DNA from: Cypionkella psychrotolerans
GTDB lineage: Bacteria; Pseudomonadota; Alphaproteobacteria; Rhodobacterales; Rhodobacteraceae
Assembly (NCBI RefSeq): GCF_001294535.1
Contig: NZ_LGIC01000013.1
Span: forward strand, 1-64,000
DNA length: 64,000 nt
Reading direction: 5' to 3'
A program made the position numbers and the translations under genes. Below, in pieces: positions 43,801 through 52,097 of the stretch; within the stretch, counting starts at the first letter, position 1; each line of letters begins with the position of its first letter. Below the pieces are notes generated by a model. The model did not search any database, was not told the origin of the DNA, and saw only the letters and a list, made by a program, of their open reading frames with translations.

Positions 43801-45140
43801 CGCCGACTGATCCGCAGCCAAATACCGTCTTTCGCCCGCACCGTCAGATGCGCCACGGGCACAGCCTCACGCCCCGCCACACATTCAAACCGGAACGCCC
43901 GCGCCAAAAGTGCCAGCAACAGGGTGCCTTCGACCATCGCAAAGCCCGCTCCCGTGCAAACCCGTGGCCCCGCCGAAAACGGCATATAGGCATCGCGGGC
44001 GCAGGCGCGATTTTCTTCAGTTTGCCAACGGTTTGGGTCAAATTCATCGGGGCGCTCCCAGATGCGTTCGTGGCGGTGCAAATGCCACGGGCTGAGCACA
44101 ATTTGCGCCCCCGGAGCCACCTTACGCCCCCGCATCTCCTCGGGCACCGCATTTTCGCGCACCATCATTGGCACCGGAGGATACAGCCGCAGCACCTCGC
44201 GAAACACATCGCGGGTGAAGCGCAATTTGGGCAGGGCAGAAAATTCCGGCCGATCGCCCAAAGCCAGCGCCTCGCCTGCGACCTTTTCCTGCACATCGGC
44301 GTCCATTGCCAGCATCAGCAGCGCCCATGACAAAGCCGAAGCGCTGGTTTCATGCCCGGCCAGAAAGAAAATCGCCACCTGATCGACCATCTCAGCGGTT
44401 TCAAACCGTTCTCCTGTCTGCGGATCGGCGGTTGTCATGATCTTGGTCGCCAAATCATCCGGCGCCGTCCCCGCCGCAATCTCAACCGCGCGTCCTTCCG
44501 TCAATCGCGTGATCAGCCCTCGGATCACCGCCGCCGAACGCTTGGTGGCAGGGCGATGAAACCGCGGCACCCATTTCGGCAAGGGTAGAAAAGCCGCAAG
44601 GTTGAGAATGGGTTGCGCGCGCTGATAAGTGCGGAATTCGGCGAAAACCGCCGCAGCCACCTCATGCTCAATCGGGATTGAGAACAGCGTGCGGAAGATC
44701 ACATCCGCCGCTGCGTGGCTCATCTCCGCCTCAACCTCGACCTCCCCCAACGGCATCCGCGCCAACGCCGCCTGCCCCGCCGCCCACATCGCGGGAAAGG
44801 TGTCACGCAGCCGCCCACCTTCAAATGCCGGATCAATGATGCGACGCTGACGCTTCCAGACCTCGCCATTGGTCACAAAAACCGAATTGCCGAGCAGCGG
44901 GTTCAGCCCCTCACGGATGCGGTTGGATTTGGGGAAATCATCGGGCCGCTCGATCAAAACCCGGTTCACCAAAGCCGGATCGTTGCACATATAGCTGCGG
45001 AAGAATGGCGTGCGGAACTCGGCCATCCAAGCCCGATAGAGCCGCACGGGCTGTGCCGACAGGATATCGGCGCGGAACAACCGCAGATATTGCAGCAGCG
45101 AAACCTTGTCGGCGCGCGGGCGCGGCTTGGGCGGGATCAT
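43797..45140 (-). CDS. Cytochrome P450
   Basis: 447 aa. I-helix FFLAGHETSASALSW, ExxR in REVLRLYPPVP, and the heme loop FSAGPRVCTGAGFAMVEG with the Cys ligand. No N-terminal membrane anchor, so probably a soluble bacterial enzyme needing ferredoxin partners, none of which are nearby. Substrate unknown; the lipophilic-substrate hydrolase upstream overlaps it by four bases, so the two may act together. Confidence 0.93.
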   Translation of the reverse strand: MIPPKPRPRADKVSLLQYLRLFRADILSAQPVRLYRAWMAEFRTPFFRSYMCNDPALVNRVLIERPDDFPKSNRIREGLNPLLGNSVFVTNGEVWKRQRRIIDPAFEGGRLRDTFPAMWAAGQAALARMPLGEVEVEAEMSHAAADVIFRTLFSIPIEHEVAAAVFAEFRTYQRAQPILNLAAFLPLPKWVPRFHRPATKRSAAVIRGLITRLTEGRAVEIAAGTAPDDLATKIMTTADPQTGERFETAEMVDQVAIFFLAGHETSASALSWALLMLAMDADVQEKVAGEALALGDRPEFSALPKLRFTRDVFREVLRLYPPVPMMVRENAVPEEMRGRKVAPGAQIVLSPWHLHRHERIWERPDEFDPNRWQTEENRACARDAYMPFSAGPRVCTGAGFAMVEGTLLLALLARAFRFECVAGREAVPVAHLTVRAKDGIWLRISRR

Positions 45141-46357
45141 GCCATATCCCGGTAGCCAGAAGCCGGGCGGGTGATGCGGTTTTTTGAGGGGGCGCGGTCG
45201 CGGTAACGGTCGGCCAAACTAAGCGGTCCGGCGGTGATTTGGAAGTAATCGTAGTCTCCGGGGCGATCAAAGGCGCACAGGTATTGAAAATGCAACCGGA
45301 AAAACTTCCAGCGCAACTCTTTCCACCGTGTGGGCGACAGGGTTTGGCTGAACGCGGCAGAGATTACCAAGGGCCAGCGTTTGTCCGGCGGGGCCACGCC
45401 GGTCACCGCCACCGGATCGCATAACGCAAAGGCGCAGCCATCGCCGGGGGCGGTCACATCGACCCAAACCAGTTCCTCGCTTGCGGAGAGATAGTGCAGA
45501 TCCGCTCGCAGACGCTTGGCTTTCGGCAAGAAGGACACCATCGGCACCACTTGGCCCAGCGACAAAAACCCCAACCGCGCCGCCTTTGCGGGCAGTCCTT
45601 CCCGCAACAAGTCGGCCAGAATAGACACCGCCAGATGCGCGCCCGAGGAATGGCCAACCACCAGAATCTCATCAAAACCCGCCGTCATAGCGTCGCGGAT
45701 CGAAAGACGAAACGCCGTCATCCGGGCTTCGAGTTCCGGCGGATTGGCCCCGCCCGCCTGCGCCGAATAGGCGTAATCATGCATGAGGTAATAGGCGAAA
45801 ACCTTGTTATCCCAGCGCTTGAAGGCTCGCAGCAGCGCCCAGATCACCCCCAGACCCGCCACCCAACCCAAGGCCGGATGCGCATAAGCCACCAATTCAC
45901 TGACGCCCCAACCTGCCAAGCAAGCCAAAAGCAACTCTGCCAGCAGAAACACAAACGGATAGAGGGCCGCGATCATCGGCCCCTTGCGCAACCCCGCCAG
46001 TCGAAACACCGCGCCCGAGCCGATATAGGCGTAGGCGGTGAGCAGCAGTTGCAGATAGGTCGCCAGAATCCCCCGCGCCATCGAGGTTTTGACGATATCA
46101 GACCACACCAGCACCTCGACATCCGCCTCGGTCACCGCCCCATCCATCGTGCCGGTCACATGCCAACCATAAGGACCACCAGTCTTTTTCGGTTTCAAAG
46201 CAAGCTGATAGCCCGAGATCTGCGCCTGCGCTTGGCCTTCCTTGCGGTAAAGCTCGCGGTAGCGGCGCGGATGAATTGGATCGTAGCCGGGGATATAAAA
46301 CACCCGCCTGCGCTGCACGCGCTGATCGGGAAATGCTTGCGGGGTGATCGGTTCCAT
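45137..46357 (-). CDS. Alpha/beta-hydrolase-like membrane-associated protein
   Basis: 406 aa. VVGHSSGAHLAVSILADLL has a GxSxG nucleophile elbow. Two hydrophobic segments at about 95-165 (LATYLQLLLTAYAYIGSG, PMIAALYPFVFLLAELLLACLAGWG) would anchor it in the membrane. VFYIPGYDPIHPRRYRELYRKE at the start suggests a lipase/esterase-like role. I do not know a characterised homologue. Coupled to the P450 by ATGA overlap. Confidence 0.7.
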   Translation of the reverse strand: MEPITPQAFPDQRVQRRRVFYIPGYDPIHPRRYRELYRKEGQAQAQISGYQLALKPKKTGGPYGWHVTGTMDGAVTEADVEVLVWSDIVKTSMARGILATYLQLLLTAYAYIGSGAVFRLAGLRKGPMIAALYPFVFLLAELLLACLAGWGVSELVAYAHPALGWVAGLGVIWALLRAFKRWDNKVFAYYLMHDYAYSAQAGGANPPELEARMTAFRLSIRDAMTAGFDEILVVGHSSGAHLAVSILADLLREGLPAKAARLGFLSLGQVVPMVSFLPKAKRLRADLHYLSASEELVWVDVTAPGDGCAFALCDPVAVTGVAPPDKRWPLVISAAFSQTLSPTRWKELRWKFFRLHFQYLCAFDRPGDYDYFQITAGPLSLADRYRDRAPSKNRITRPASGYRDMA

Positions 46358-46419
46358 CGTGCCTCTGTCCAGTTGACGGCATCATGGCAGAGGAATTGGG
46401 CGATTTTAAGAGGAGAATT

Positions 46420-47160
46420 CTAGCCCAGATTGGCGAGGAAGGGCACATTCTCCAACAGCCAGTAGGAGAAGGATGAAAAACCACCCGTCAGCATCAACAG
46501 GCCGATGGTCCACAGCAGCAGGCCCATGATCTTCTCGATCCGCTCGGCGTGGCGCTTCATGAAGGCCACGAAGGGGGCAAGGCGGGTGAAGAAGGCGGCG
46601 ACCAACAGGAAGGGGATGCCCAGACCCGCCGCATAGACCGCCAGCAGGGTCATGCCACGCGCGACATTGCCTTCTTGTGCGGCGAGGGACAGGATCGCAC
46701 CCAGTTGCGGGCCGATGCAGGGTGTCCAGCCGAAGGCAAAGGCGAGGCCGAGCACGTAAGCGCCGAAGGCCGAGCCGCCTTGATCGCCTGCGTCCAAGCG
46801 CATCTCACGGTCGAGAAAGCCGATGCGGTAGATGCCGATGAAATGCGCCCCGAAGATCATCACCACCACGCCTGCGATGGTGGCGAAGGTGCTGGCATTG
46901 CCGAGGAAAAACGCGCCAAAGGCCGAGGCGGCGAGGCCGAGCAGCAGGAATACGGTCGACAGGCCAAGCACGAAGAACAGCGCAGCCAACAGCGGCGAGC
47001 GCCCGGTTTTCATCTCGGACACCGAGATGCCCGACATATAGGCCAGATAAGGCGGCACGATGGGAAGCACGCAAGGCGACAGGAATGACAGGATACCGGC
47101 CACAAGGGCCACCAGCATCGCCGGGATCAGGCTTGCGTCAAAGATGTCGATGCCAAACAT
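46420..47160 (-). CDS. ccdA: Cytochrome c biogenesis protein CcdA
   Basis: 246 aa with GGAG ahead of ATG 47160. Six membrane helices; the two redox Cys are in LSFLSPCVLPIVPPYLAY and FGWTPCIGPQLGAIL. It passes electrons from cytoplasmic thioredoxin to periplasmic thiol proteins needed for cytochrome c assembly. Confidence 0.93.
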   Translation of the reverse strand: MFGIDIFDASLIPAMLVALVAGILSFLSPCVLPIVPPYLAYMSGISVSEMKTGRSPLLAALFFVLGLSTVFLLLGLAASAFGAFFLGNASTFATIAGVVVMIFGAHFIGIYRIGFLDREMRLDAGDQGGSAFGAYVLGLAFAFGWTPCIGPQLGAILSLAAQEGNVARGMTLLAVYAAGLGIPFLLVAAFFTRLAPFVAFMKRHAERIEKIMGLLLWTIGLLMLTGGFSSFSYWLLENVPFLANLG

Positions 47161-47254
47161 GGGGACTCCGTTTTGACTGATCTAACGCAGTTGGCGGCTA
47201 AGGTCACGCTGTTGGACCTCACGTCTGCGTGCGGCATTTTGGGCTGGCGTCGTA

Positions 47255-47273
47255 GCCTCCGGCGGGGATATTT
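47255..47273 (+). repeat. 19-base intergenic motif GCCTCCGGCGGGGATATTT, copy 2
   Basis: Identical to 14527-14545 in opposite orientation; 23 bp ahead of the TusA-like start. See copy 1. Confidence 0.75.
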
Positions 47274-47296
47274 GAGCGCAGAGGATGGGCTTGGTT

Positions 47297-47524
47297 ATGG
47301 ATTGGGACGTGGAGTTGGATTGCTTGGGGCTGCTCTGCCCCCTGCCCGTGCTGCGGGCGCGCAAGCGGTTGCTTGGAATGACGGCAGGACAGGTTTTGCG
47401 GGTGCTGGCCAGTGACAAGATGGCGGCGATTGATCTGCCGCATTTCTGCGTCGAGGTTGGGCATGATTATCTGGGGGCCAGCGCGATCGAGGGCGGCAGC
47501 GCCTATCTGATCCGGCGCGGATAG
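47297..47524 (+). CDS. TusA-family sulfurtransferase-like protein
   Basis: 75 aa from ATG 47297; ATG 47285 (four residues longer) cannot be excluded. LDCLGLLCPLPVLRARKRL has the CPxP active-site Cys of TusA proteins, and the rest follows the beta-alpha-beta-alpha fold. It carries persulfide sulfur to acceptors such as tRNA thiolation or cofactor pathways. It is divergent from ccdA and convergent with rne. Confidence 0.88.
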   Translation: MDWDVELDCLGLLCPLPVLRARKRLLGMTAGQVLRVLASDKMAAIDLPHFCVEVGHDYLGASAIEGGSAYLIRRG

Positions 47525-47529
47525 AGAAA

Positions 47530-47553
47530 GGGCGGCGGGTTTCCCCACCGCCC
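47530..47553. terminator. Hairpin terminator between tusA-like gene and rne
   Basis: GGGCGGCGGG (47530-47539) and CCCACCGCCC (47544-47553) pair with one mismatch around TTTC. On the minus strand it is followed by TTTCTCT, so it mainly serves rne. Confidence 0.75.
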
Positions 47554-47573
47554 CATCGAACAATTTTTAAGCT

Positions 47574-50309
47574 TTAGCGACCCAAAGACCACCAGCCGCG
47601 CTTTTTCGGCTTGGCAGGGCCATCGTCGTCGGCGGGCTCCACCGCGGCGTCGACAAGACCCGGATCGACGTGCAGGCTGGCCGCAGGTGCCGCCTCAACC
47701 AAACCCGGATCGGCTTGCAGAACCGGGGCACTTGCCACCGGAGCGGCCTCTGCGACCACTTCAACCGCGACCGAGGCGGGCGCTTCAGCCTCAACCACCA
47801 CTTCGGCTTTCGGCTTGGCGCGGCTGGTGCGGCTGCGCGTCGGTTTCGGCTTGTCTTCAGCCACAACTGGGGCGTCCGCGACCGGAGCTTCCGCCGCAAG
47901 TTCCGCCACGGGTTCTGCTTTCACGGCGCTGCTGCGCGAGCGGCTGCGGGCAGGCTTGACCGCCTCAGCCACGGGCGCTTCCGCTGCTGCCACCGCCGCC
48001 GATTTGCTGCCACGCGGCGCGCGGGTGCGGGTTGGCTTTTTCACTTCAACCTCAGGAGCGGCCTCTACCGGGGCCTCGGCTGCGACTTCGGTGACGGCCA
48101 AAGGCGCATCATCGCCCGCCTCGTCATCACCCTCATCGTCGCCGTCGTCACCTTCCGCATCCGCGCCGGCGATAGCCTCACCCGGCTGACCGGGCTTCTT
48201 GCGACGACGCCGACGGCGGCGCTTCTTACCGGTGCCGCCGTCGCCATTCGCCACCGCAGGAGCGGTGGCTGCCGCAGCAACGGGGGCCGCTTCAACCACT
48301 TCGGCTTCTTCAACATCATCCACATCGTCGATGATATCTTCGTCTTCTTCTTCCGCCACCGGCGCGCCCATCAGCGAGGCATTGCCCGAGATCACCGACG
48401 ATACTTCCGGCACCACGCGGGTCGCGGTCTTGAATTTCTCAATCGAGAAATCCGGGCTGATCATTGCGGGATCACATTCAATCCGCACCGCCATGCCATA
48501 CCGTGCCTCAATCAAGGCAATATGCTCGCGCTTACCGTTGATCAGGAAGTTGACGATGCCAATCGGCGCGCGCAGCAGCACCTCTTTCGAGCGTTTCCGC
48601 GTGCCTTCTTCTTCCAACGCGCGCAACACTTGCAAGCCAAGGCTATCATCCGAGCGGATCAGCCCGGTGCCATGGCAATGCGAGCAGGGCTGTGTGGTCG
48701 ATTCCAGCATCCCCGGACGCAGCCGCTGACGCGACATTTCCATCAGGCCAAAGCCAGAAATCCGCCCAACCTGAATCCGCGCGCGGTCGGTTTTCAGCTT
48801 ATCTTTCAGCTTCTTCTCGACGGCTGCGTTGTTGCGACGCTCTTCCATGTCGATGAAGTCGATCACGATCAGGCCCGCCAAATCGCGCAGACGCAGCTGA
48901 CGCGCGACTTCTTCGGCGGCCTCAAGGTTGGTCTTCAAAGCGGTGTCCTCGATGGACCCCTCTTTGGTGGCGCGACCGGAGTTCACGTCGACCGCCACCA
49001 GCGCTTCGGTGATGCCGATCACGATATAGCCGCCGGATTTCAGCTGCACCGTTGGGTTGAACATGCCGCCGAGATAGCTTTCGACCTGATATTTCGCGAA
49101 CAGCGGGGTGGGATCATCATAGCGCACCACCGCTTTGGCGTGGCTTGGCATGATCATCCGCATGAAGTCTTTCGCGGTGCGGTAACCCGCCTCGCCTTCA
49201 ACCAAAATCTCGTCAATCTCGCGGCTATAGAGATCGCGGATCGTGCGTTTGATCAGATTGCCTTCCTCGTAGATCGCGGCGGGCGCAATCGACTTCAGGG
49301 TCAGTTCGCGGATCTGTTCCCACAACCGCATCAGATATTCGTAGTCGCGCTTGATCTCGGGCTTGGTGCGCTTGGCACCAGCCGTCCGAATGATCAGGCC
49401 CGCGCCTTCCGGCACTTCGATTTCGGTGGCGATCTCTTTCAGCTTTTTGCGGTCAGCGGCTTGGGTGATCTTGCGGGAAATCCCGCCGCCGCGCGCGGTG
49501 TTCGGCATCAGCACGCAATAGCGGCCCGCAAGGCTGAGGTAGGTGGTGAGGGCAGCGCCCTTGTTGCCGCGCTCTTCCTTGACCACCTGCACCAGCATGA
49601 TCTGCCGGACCTTAATCACTTCTTGGATTTTATAGCGCCGGGCCCGAGGCTTGCGCGGCGCGGAAATTTCTTCCGACACATCTTCTTCGGCGATGGATTC
49701 GATCTCATCGTCGGTGTCCGAGGCGTGATCAATCGAGCGATAGACCGCGTCGCCTTCCTCGGCATCCACCGAGGCGACGTTGTGGGTATGGCTGTGATCG
49801 TGATGATCGTGGTCGTGATGCGGCTGTTCCACCACATCGGCGGGCGCGGATTGCACCAGCGCATCGGCACCAGTTTCATCCCCAAGATCCACCACATCCA
49901 TGCTGCTGATCTCGGACGACTGTACAGCGTCGCCCTCAACGGCTTCAGCGCGCGGGCGCTGCTGTTGCGGCTTGGGACGCGGGCGCGAGCGGCGGTTGTC
50001 TTCTTCATCCTGCGCGCGGTTGAAGGCGCGTTCTTCGTCCAGCAGGGCTTTGCGATCGGCCACGGGGATCTGGTAATAATCCGGGTGAATTTCGGCAAAA
50101 GCCAAGAAGCCATGACGGTTTCCACCATATTCGACAAAGGCCGCCTGCAGCGAAGGCTCCACGCGGGTCACTTTGGCAAGGTAGATATTTCCGGCAAGCT
50201 GGCGCTTGTTTACGGTTTCAAAATCGAATTCTTCGACCTTGTTTCCATCGACCACAACAACCCGAGTTTCCTCGGCATGGGTGGCGTCGATAAGCATTTT
50301 CTTTGACAT
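47574..50309 (-). CDS. rne: Ribonuclease E
   Basis: 911 aa. MSKKMLIDATHAEETRVVVVDG and the S1 domain start the protein. The S1 domain is split by an insert of roughly 125 residues (about 105-225) rich in acidic residues and with a run HHDHDHHDHSHTH. Catalytic Asp residues lie in VDVNSGRATKEG and LIVIDFIDM, the 5'-sensor region is intact, and the Zn-link is PCSHCHGTG. The C-terminal 290 residues are a low-complexity Ala/Glu/Arg scaffold expected to bind degradosome partners. Inserts in S1 are known for alphaproteobacterial enzymes. Main endonuclease of mRNA decay and rRNA processing. Confidence 0.95.
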   Translation of the reverse strand: MSKKMLIDATHAEETRVVVVDGNKVEEFDFETVNKRQLAGNIYLAKVTRVEPSLQAAFVEYGGNRHGFLAFAEIHPDYYQIPVADRKALLDEERAFNRAQDEEDNRRSRPRPKPQQQRPRAEAVEGDAVQSSEISSMDVVDLGDETGADALVQSAPADVVEQPHHDHDHHDHSHTHNVASVDAEEGDAVYRSIDHASDTDDEIESIAEEDVSEEISAPRKPRARRYKIQEVIKVRQIMLVQVVKEERGNKGAALTTYLSLAGRYCVLMPNTARGGGISRKITQAADRKKLKEIATEIEVPEGAGLIIRTAGAKRTKPEIKRDYEYLMRLWEQIRELTLKSIAPAAIYEEGNLIKRTIRDLYSREIDEILVEGEAGYRTAKDFMRMIMPSHAKAVVRYDDPTPLFAKYQVESYLGGMFNPTVQLKSGGYIVIGITEALVAVDVNSGRATKEGSIEDTALKTNLEAAEEVARQLRLRDLAGLIVIDFIDMEERRNNAAVEKKLKDKLKTDRARIQVGRISGFGLMEMSRQRLRPGMLESTTQPCSHCHGTGLIRSDDSLGLQVLRALEEEGTRKRSKEVLLRAPIGIVNFLINGKREHIALIEARYGMAVRIECDPAMISPDFSIEKFKTATRVVPEVSSVISGNASLMGAPVAEEEDEDIIDDVDDVEEAEVVEAAPVAAAATAPAVANGDGGTGKKRRRRRRRKKPGQPGEAIAGADAEGDDGDDEGDDEAGDDAPLAVTEVAAEAPVEAAPEVEVKKPTRTRAPRGSKSAAVAAAEAPVAEAVKPARSRSRSSAVKAEPVAELAAEAPVADAPVVAEDKPKPTRSRTSRAKPKAEVVVEAEAPASVAVEVVAEAAPVASAPVLQADPGLVEAAPAASLHVDPGLVDAAVEPADDDGPAKPKKRGWWSLGR

Positions 50310-50761
50310 ATCAATCCATTGCGCCTGTCATGCGAAAACCCGCTTGGCGGACCAAAGCGGGTGTTTGACACAAAGAGGCGACTTGTTCGGGCGGCTGCGC
50401 GCAACGCAAATAAGCGGGCTGTGCCCGGTGGGCACCCCTCGCCTTGAATTGCCAATGTCGCGCACATCATCGCGGTTCACGTTTGGACAGCTTACGCCGC
50501 CCACCTAAAAAAGCCCGGTTTGATCCTGTGTTATCAGTCACTTACGAGCAATAATCCGGCCTTGCGGCCGATCCGACCACCCCGGTTTTCGGCGCGGTGA
50601 GCGCGCCAGATTGCTGAGGCAGAGAATTCTTTGACGATATAAAATCGCTTGACTGTCACCCTAACGGGAAACGGGCAGCGATGACAATGGGTGATTTGCG
50701 TTGGTTGCAGGGTGCAGGCTGGGTGGTTCTGCGCTTGGCGCGGAACCAGCCACCCTGCCGC
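50310..50761. other. rne upstream region and end of the two-component operon
   Basis: 452 bases without a convincing gene. The rne promoter and a leader, often long in rne genes because of feedback control, should lie here. A GC-rich imperfect hairpin at about 50711-50757, directly after the regulator stop on the minus strand, may end the dctB/dctD-like transcript. Confidence 0.4.
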
Positions 50762-52090
50762 TTAAACATAATCTTGCCGCTGCAAACCATACTTCGCCAT
50801 CTTTTCGTTCAGCGTCCGGCGTGGCAGGCACAATTCATCCATGACGCCGGTAATCGAACCCTTATGCCGCCGCATGGTGTTGTCGATCAACATGCGCTCG
50901 AACGCCTCGACATAGTCTTTCAGCGGCTTGCCCTCAGTGGTCAGCGCAGGCCCGGAAGCCTCGTTATCCGCCATCAGCAGCGAGGCAATCGAGCCGGACC
51001 CCCGCCGATTCTGCAACACCGCGCGTTCCGCAATATTGACCAGTTGCCGGACATTGCCCGGCCATGGCGCTTGCAACAGTTGCGCGGCTTCTTGCGCCGT
51101 CACCTGTGGCGCATCGCAGCCATATTCCTCGGCAAATTGTTCCGAGGATCGGGTGAACAGCGTCAGAATATCCTCACCACGCGCCCGCAGGGGCGGGCAG
51201 ATGATGGTCATCGCACCCAAGCGATAGAACAGATCGGACCGCAACACATCTTCCAGCGTCTTATCAGGCGCATGTTCATTGCAAATCGCAATGATCCGGG
51301 TTTCCGGCGGCGTGCCCTGCTCGTTGATCAAGGTCAGCAGCCGCGATTGAAGCGGATGGCTCAGTGCCTCAATATCCTCAAGACACAGCGTTCCGCCGCG
51401 AGCTTCTTCCACCAAAGGCAGATTGCCATCATCCGAGGGGCCAAACAGCTTGGCCGCCAGTTGATCTTCACTCCAAGCCGCACAAGACACGGTGACGAAT
51501 TTCTTCGACCCGCGCGGCCCAACCGCGTGCAACGCATGCGCCACCAAGGTCTTGCCTGTGCCCGTCTCGCCATCAATCAAGACATGGCTATCGGCCTGAC
51601 CAAGATCGAGAATATCCTCGCGCAGCCGCTCCATTGCCGGGCTGGCACCAACCAGTTTCTTCATCAGGATCGAGCCATCCGACAACTCACGCCGCAAAGC
51701 CCGGTTGTCCAAGGTCAAGCGCCGCGCCATGGTCGCGCGCTTTGCAAGTTCGGTCATCCGGTCCGGGTTGAATGGCTTTTCGAGGAAATCATAGGCTCCG
51801 ACGCGCATCGCCTCAACCGCCATCGGCACGTCACCATGACCGGTGATCAGAATCACGGGAAGGCCCGAATCCATGCCCATCAGCCGTTTCAAAAACGCCA
51901 TCCCGTCCATACCCGGCATCTTGATGTCCGAGACCACGACCCCCGGCCATTCCGGGCCCAACGCCTTCAACGCTTCTTCCGCGCTCGCGTAGGTTTCGGT
52001 GTCAAACCCCGACAGGGCCAGCCACTGGCTGATCGAGGCACGCATATCCGCCTCGTCGTCCACAATCGCCACTTTCATCGCCCGTGCCAT
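50762..52090 (-). CDS. NtrC-family response regulator (DctD-like) lacking GAFTGA
   Basis: 442 aa from ATG 52090 with GAGG ahead. Receiver domain with phospho-acceptor D55 in VVVSDIKMPGMDG and LEKPF. AAA+ domain with Walker A GETGTGKT (174-181), an altered Walker B GGTLCLEDIE, and the Arg-finger region LRSDLFYRLGAM...PPLRARGED. Between LFGPSD and ARGG, where GAFTGA should stand, about ten residues of the loop are missing. The Fis-type helix-turn-helix is at the C-terminus. GAFTGA contacts sigma-54, so this protein probably does not activate sigma-54 promoters. R. capsulatus NtrC likewise lacks it and works with the housekeeping sigma factor. Pairs with the kinase gene 7 bp upstream. Confidence 0.88.
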   Translation of the reverse strand: MARAMKVAIVDDEADMRASISQWLALSGFDTETYASAEEALKALGPEWPGVVVSDIKMPGMDGMAFLKRLMGMDSGLPVILITGHGDVPMAVEAMRVGAYDFLEKPFNPDRMTELAKRATMARRLTLDNRALRRELSDGSILMKKLVGASPAMERLREDILDLGQADSHVLIDGETGTGKTLVAHALHAVGPRGSKKFVTVSCAAWSEDQLAAKLFGPSDDGNLPLVEEARGGTLCLEDIEALSHPLQSRLLTLINEQGTPPETRIIAICNEHAPDKTLEDVLRSDLFYRLGAMTIICPPLRARGEDILTLFTRSSEQFAEEYGCDAPQVTAQEAAQLLQAPWPGNVRQLVNIAERAVLQNRRGSGSIASLLMADNEASGPALTTEGKPLKDYVEAFERMLIDNTMRRHKGSITGVMDELCLPRRTLNEKMAKYGLQRQDYV

Positions 52091-52097
52091 GCCGCCC

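Noticed and set aside
47670-50306. 878-codon open frame on the plus strand opposite rne
   Set aside because: It mirrors rne codons (low-complexity His/Arg/Phe-rich product without domain features), has no ribosome site, and is explained by GC-rich codon bias.
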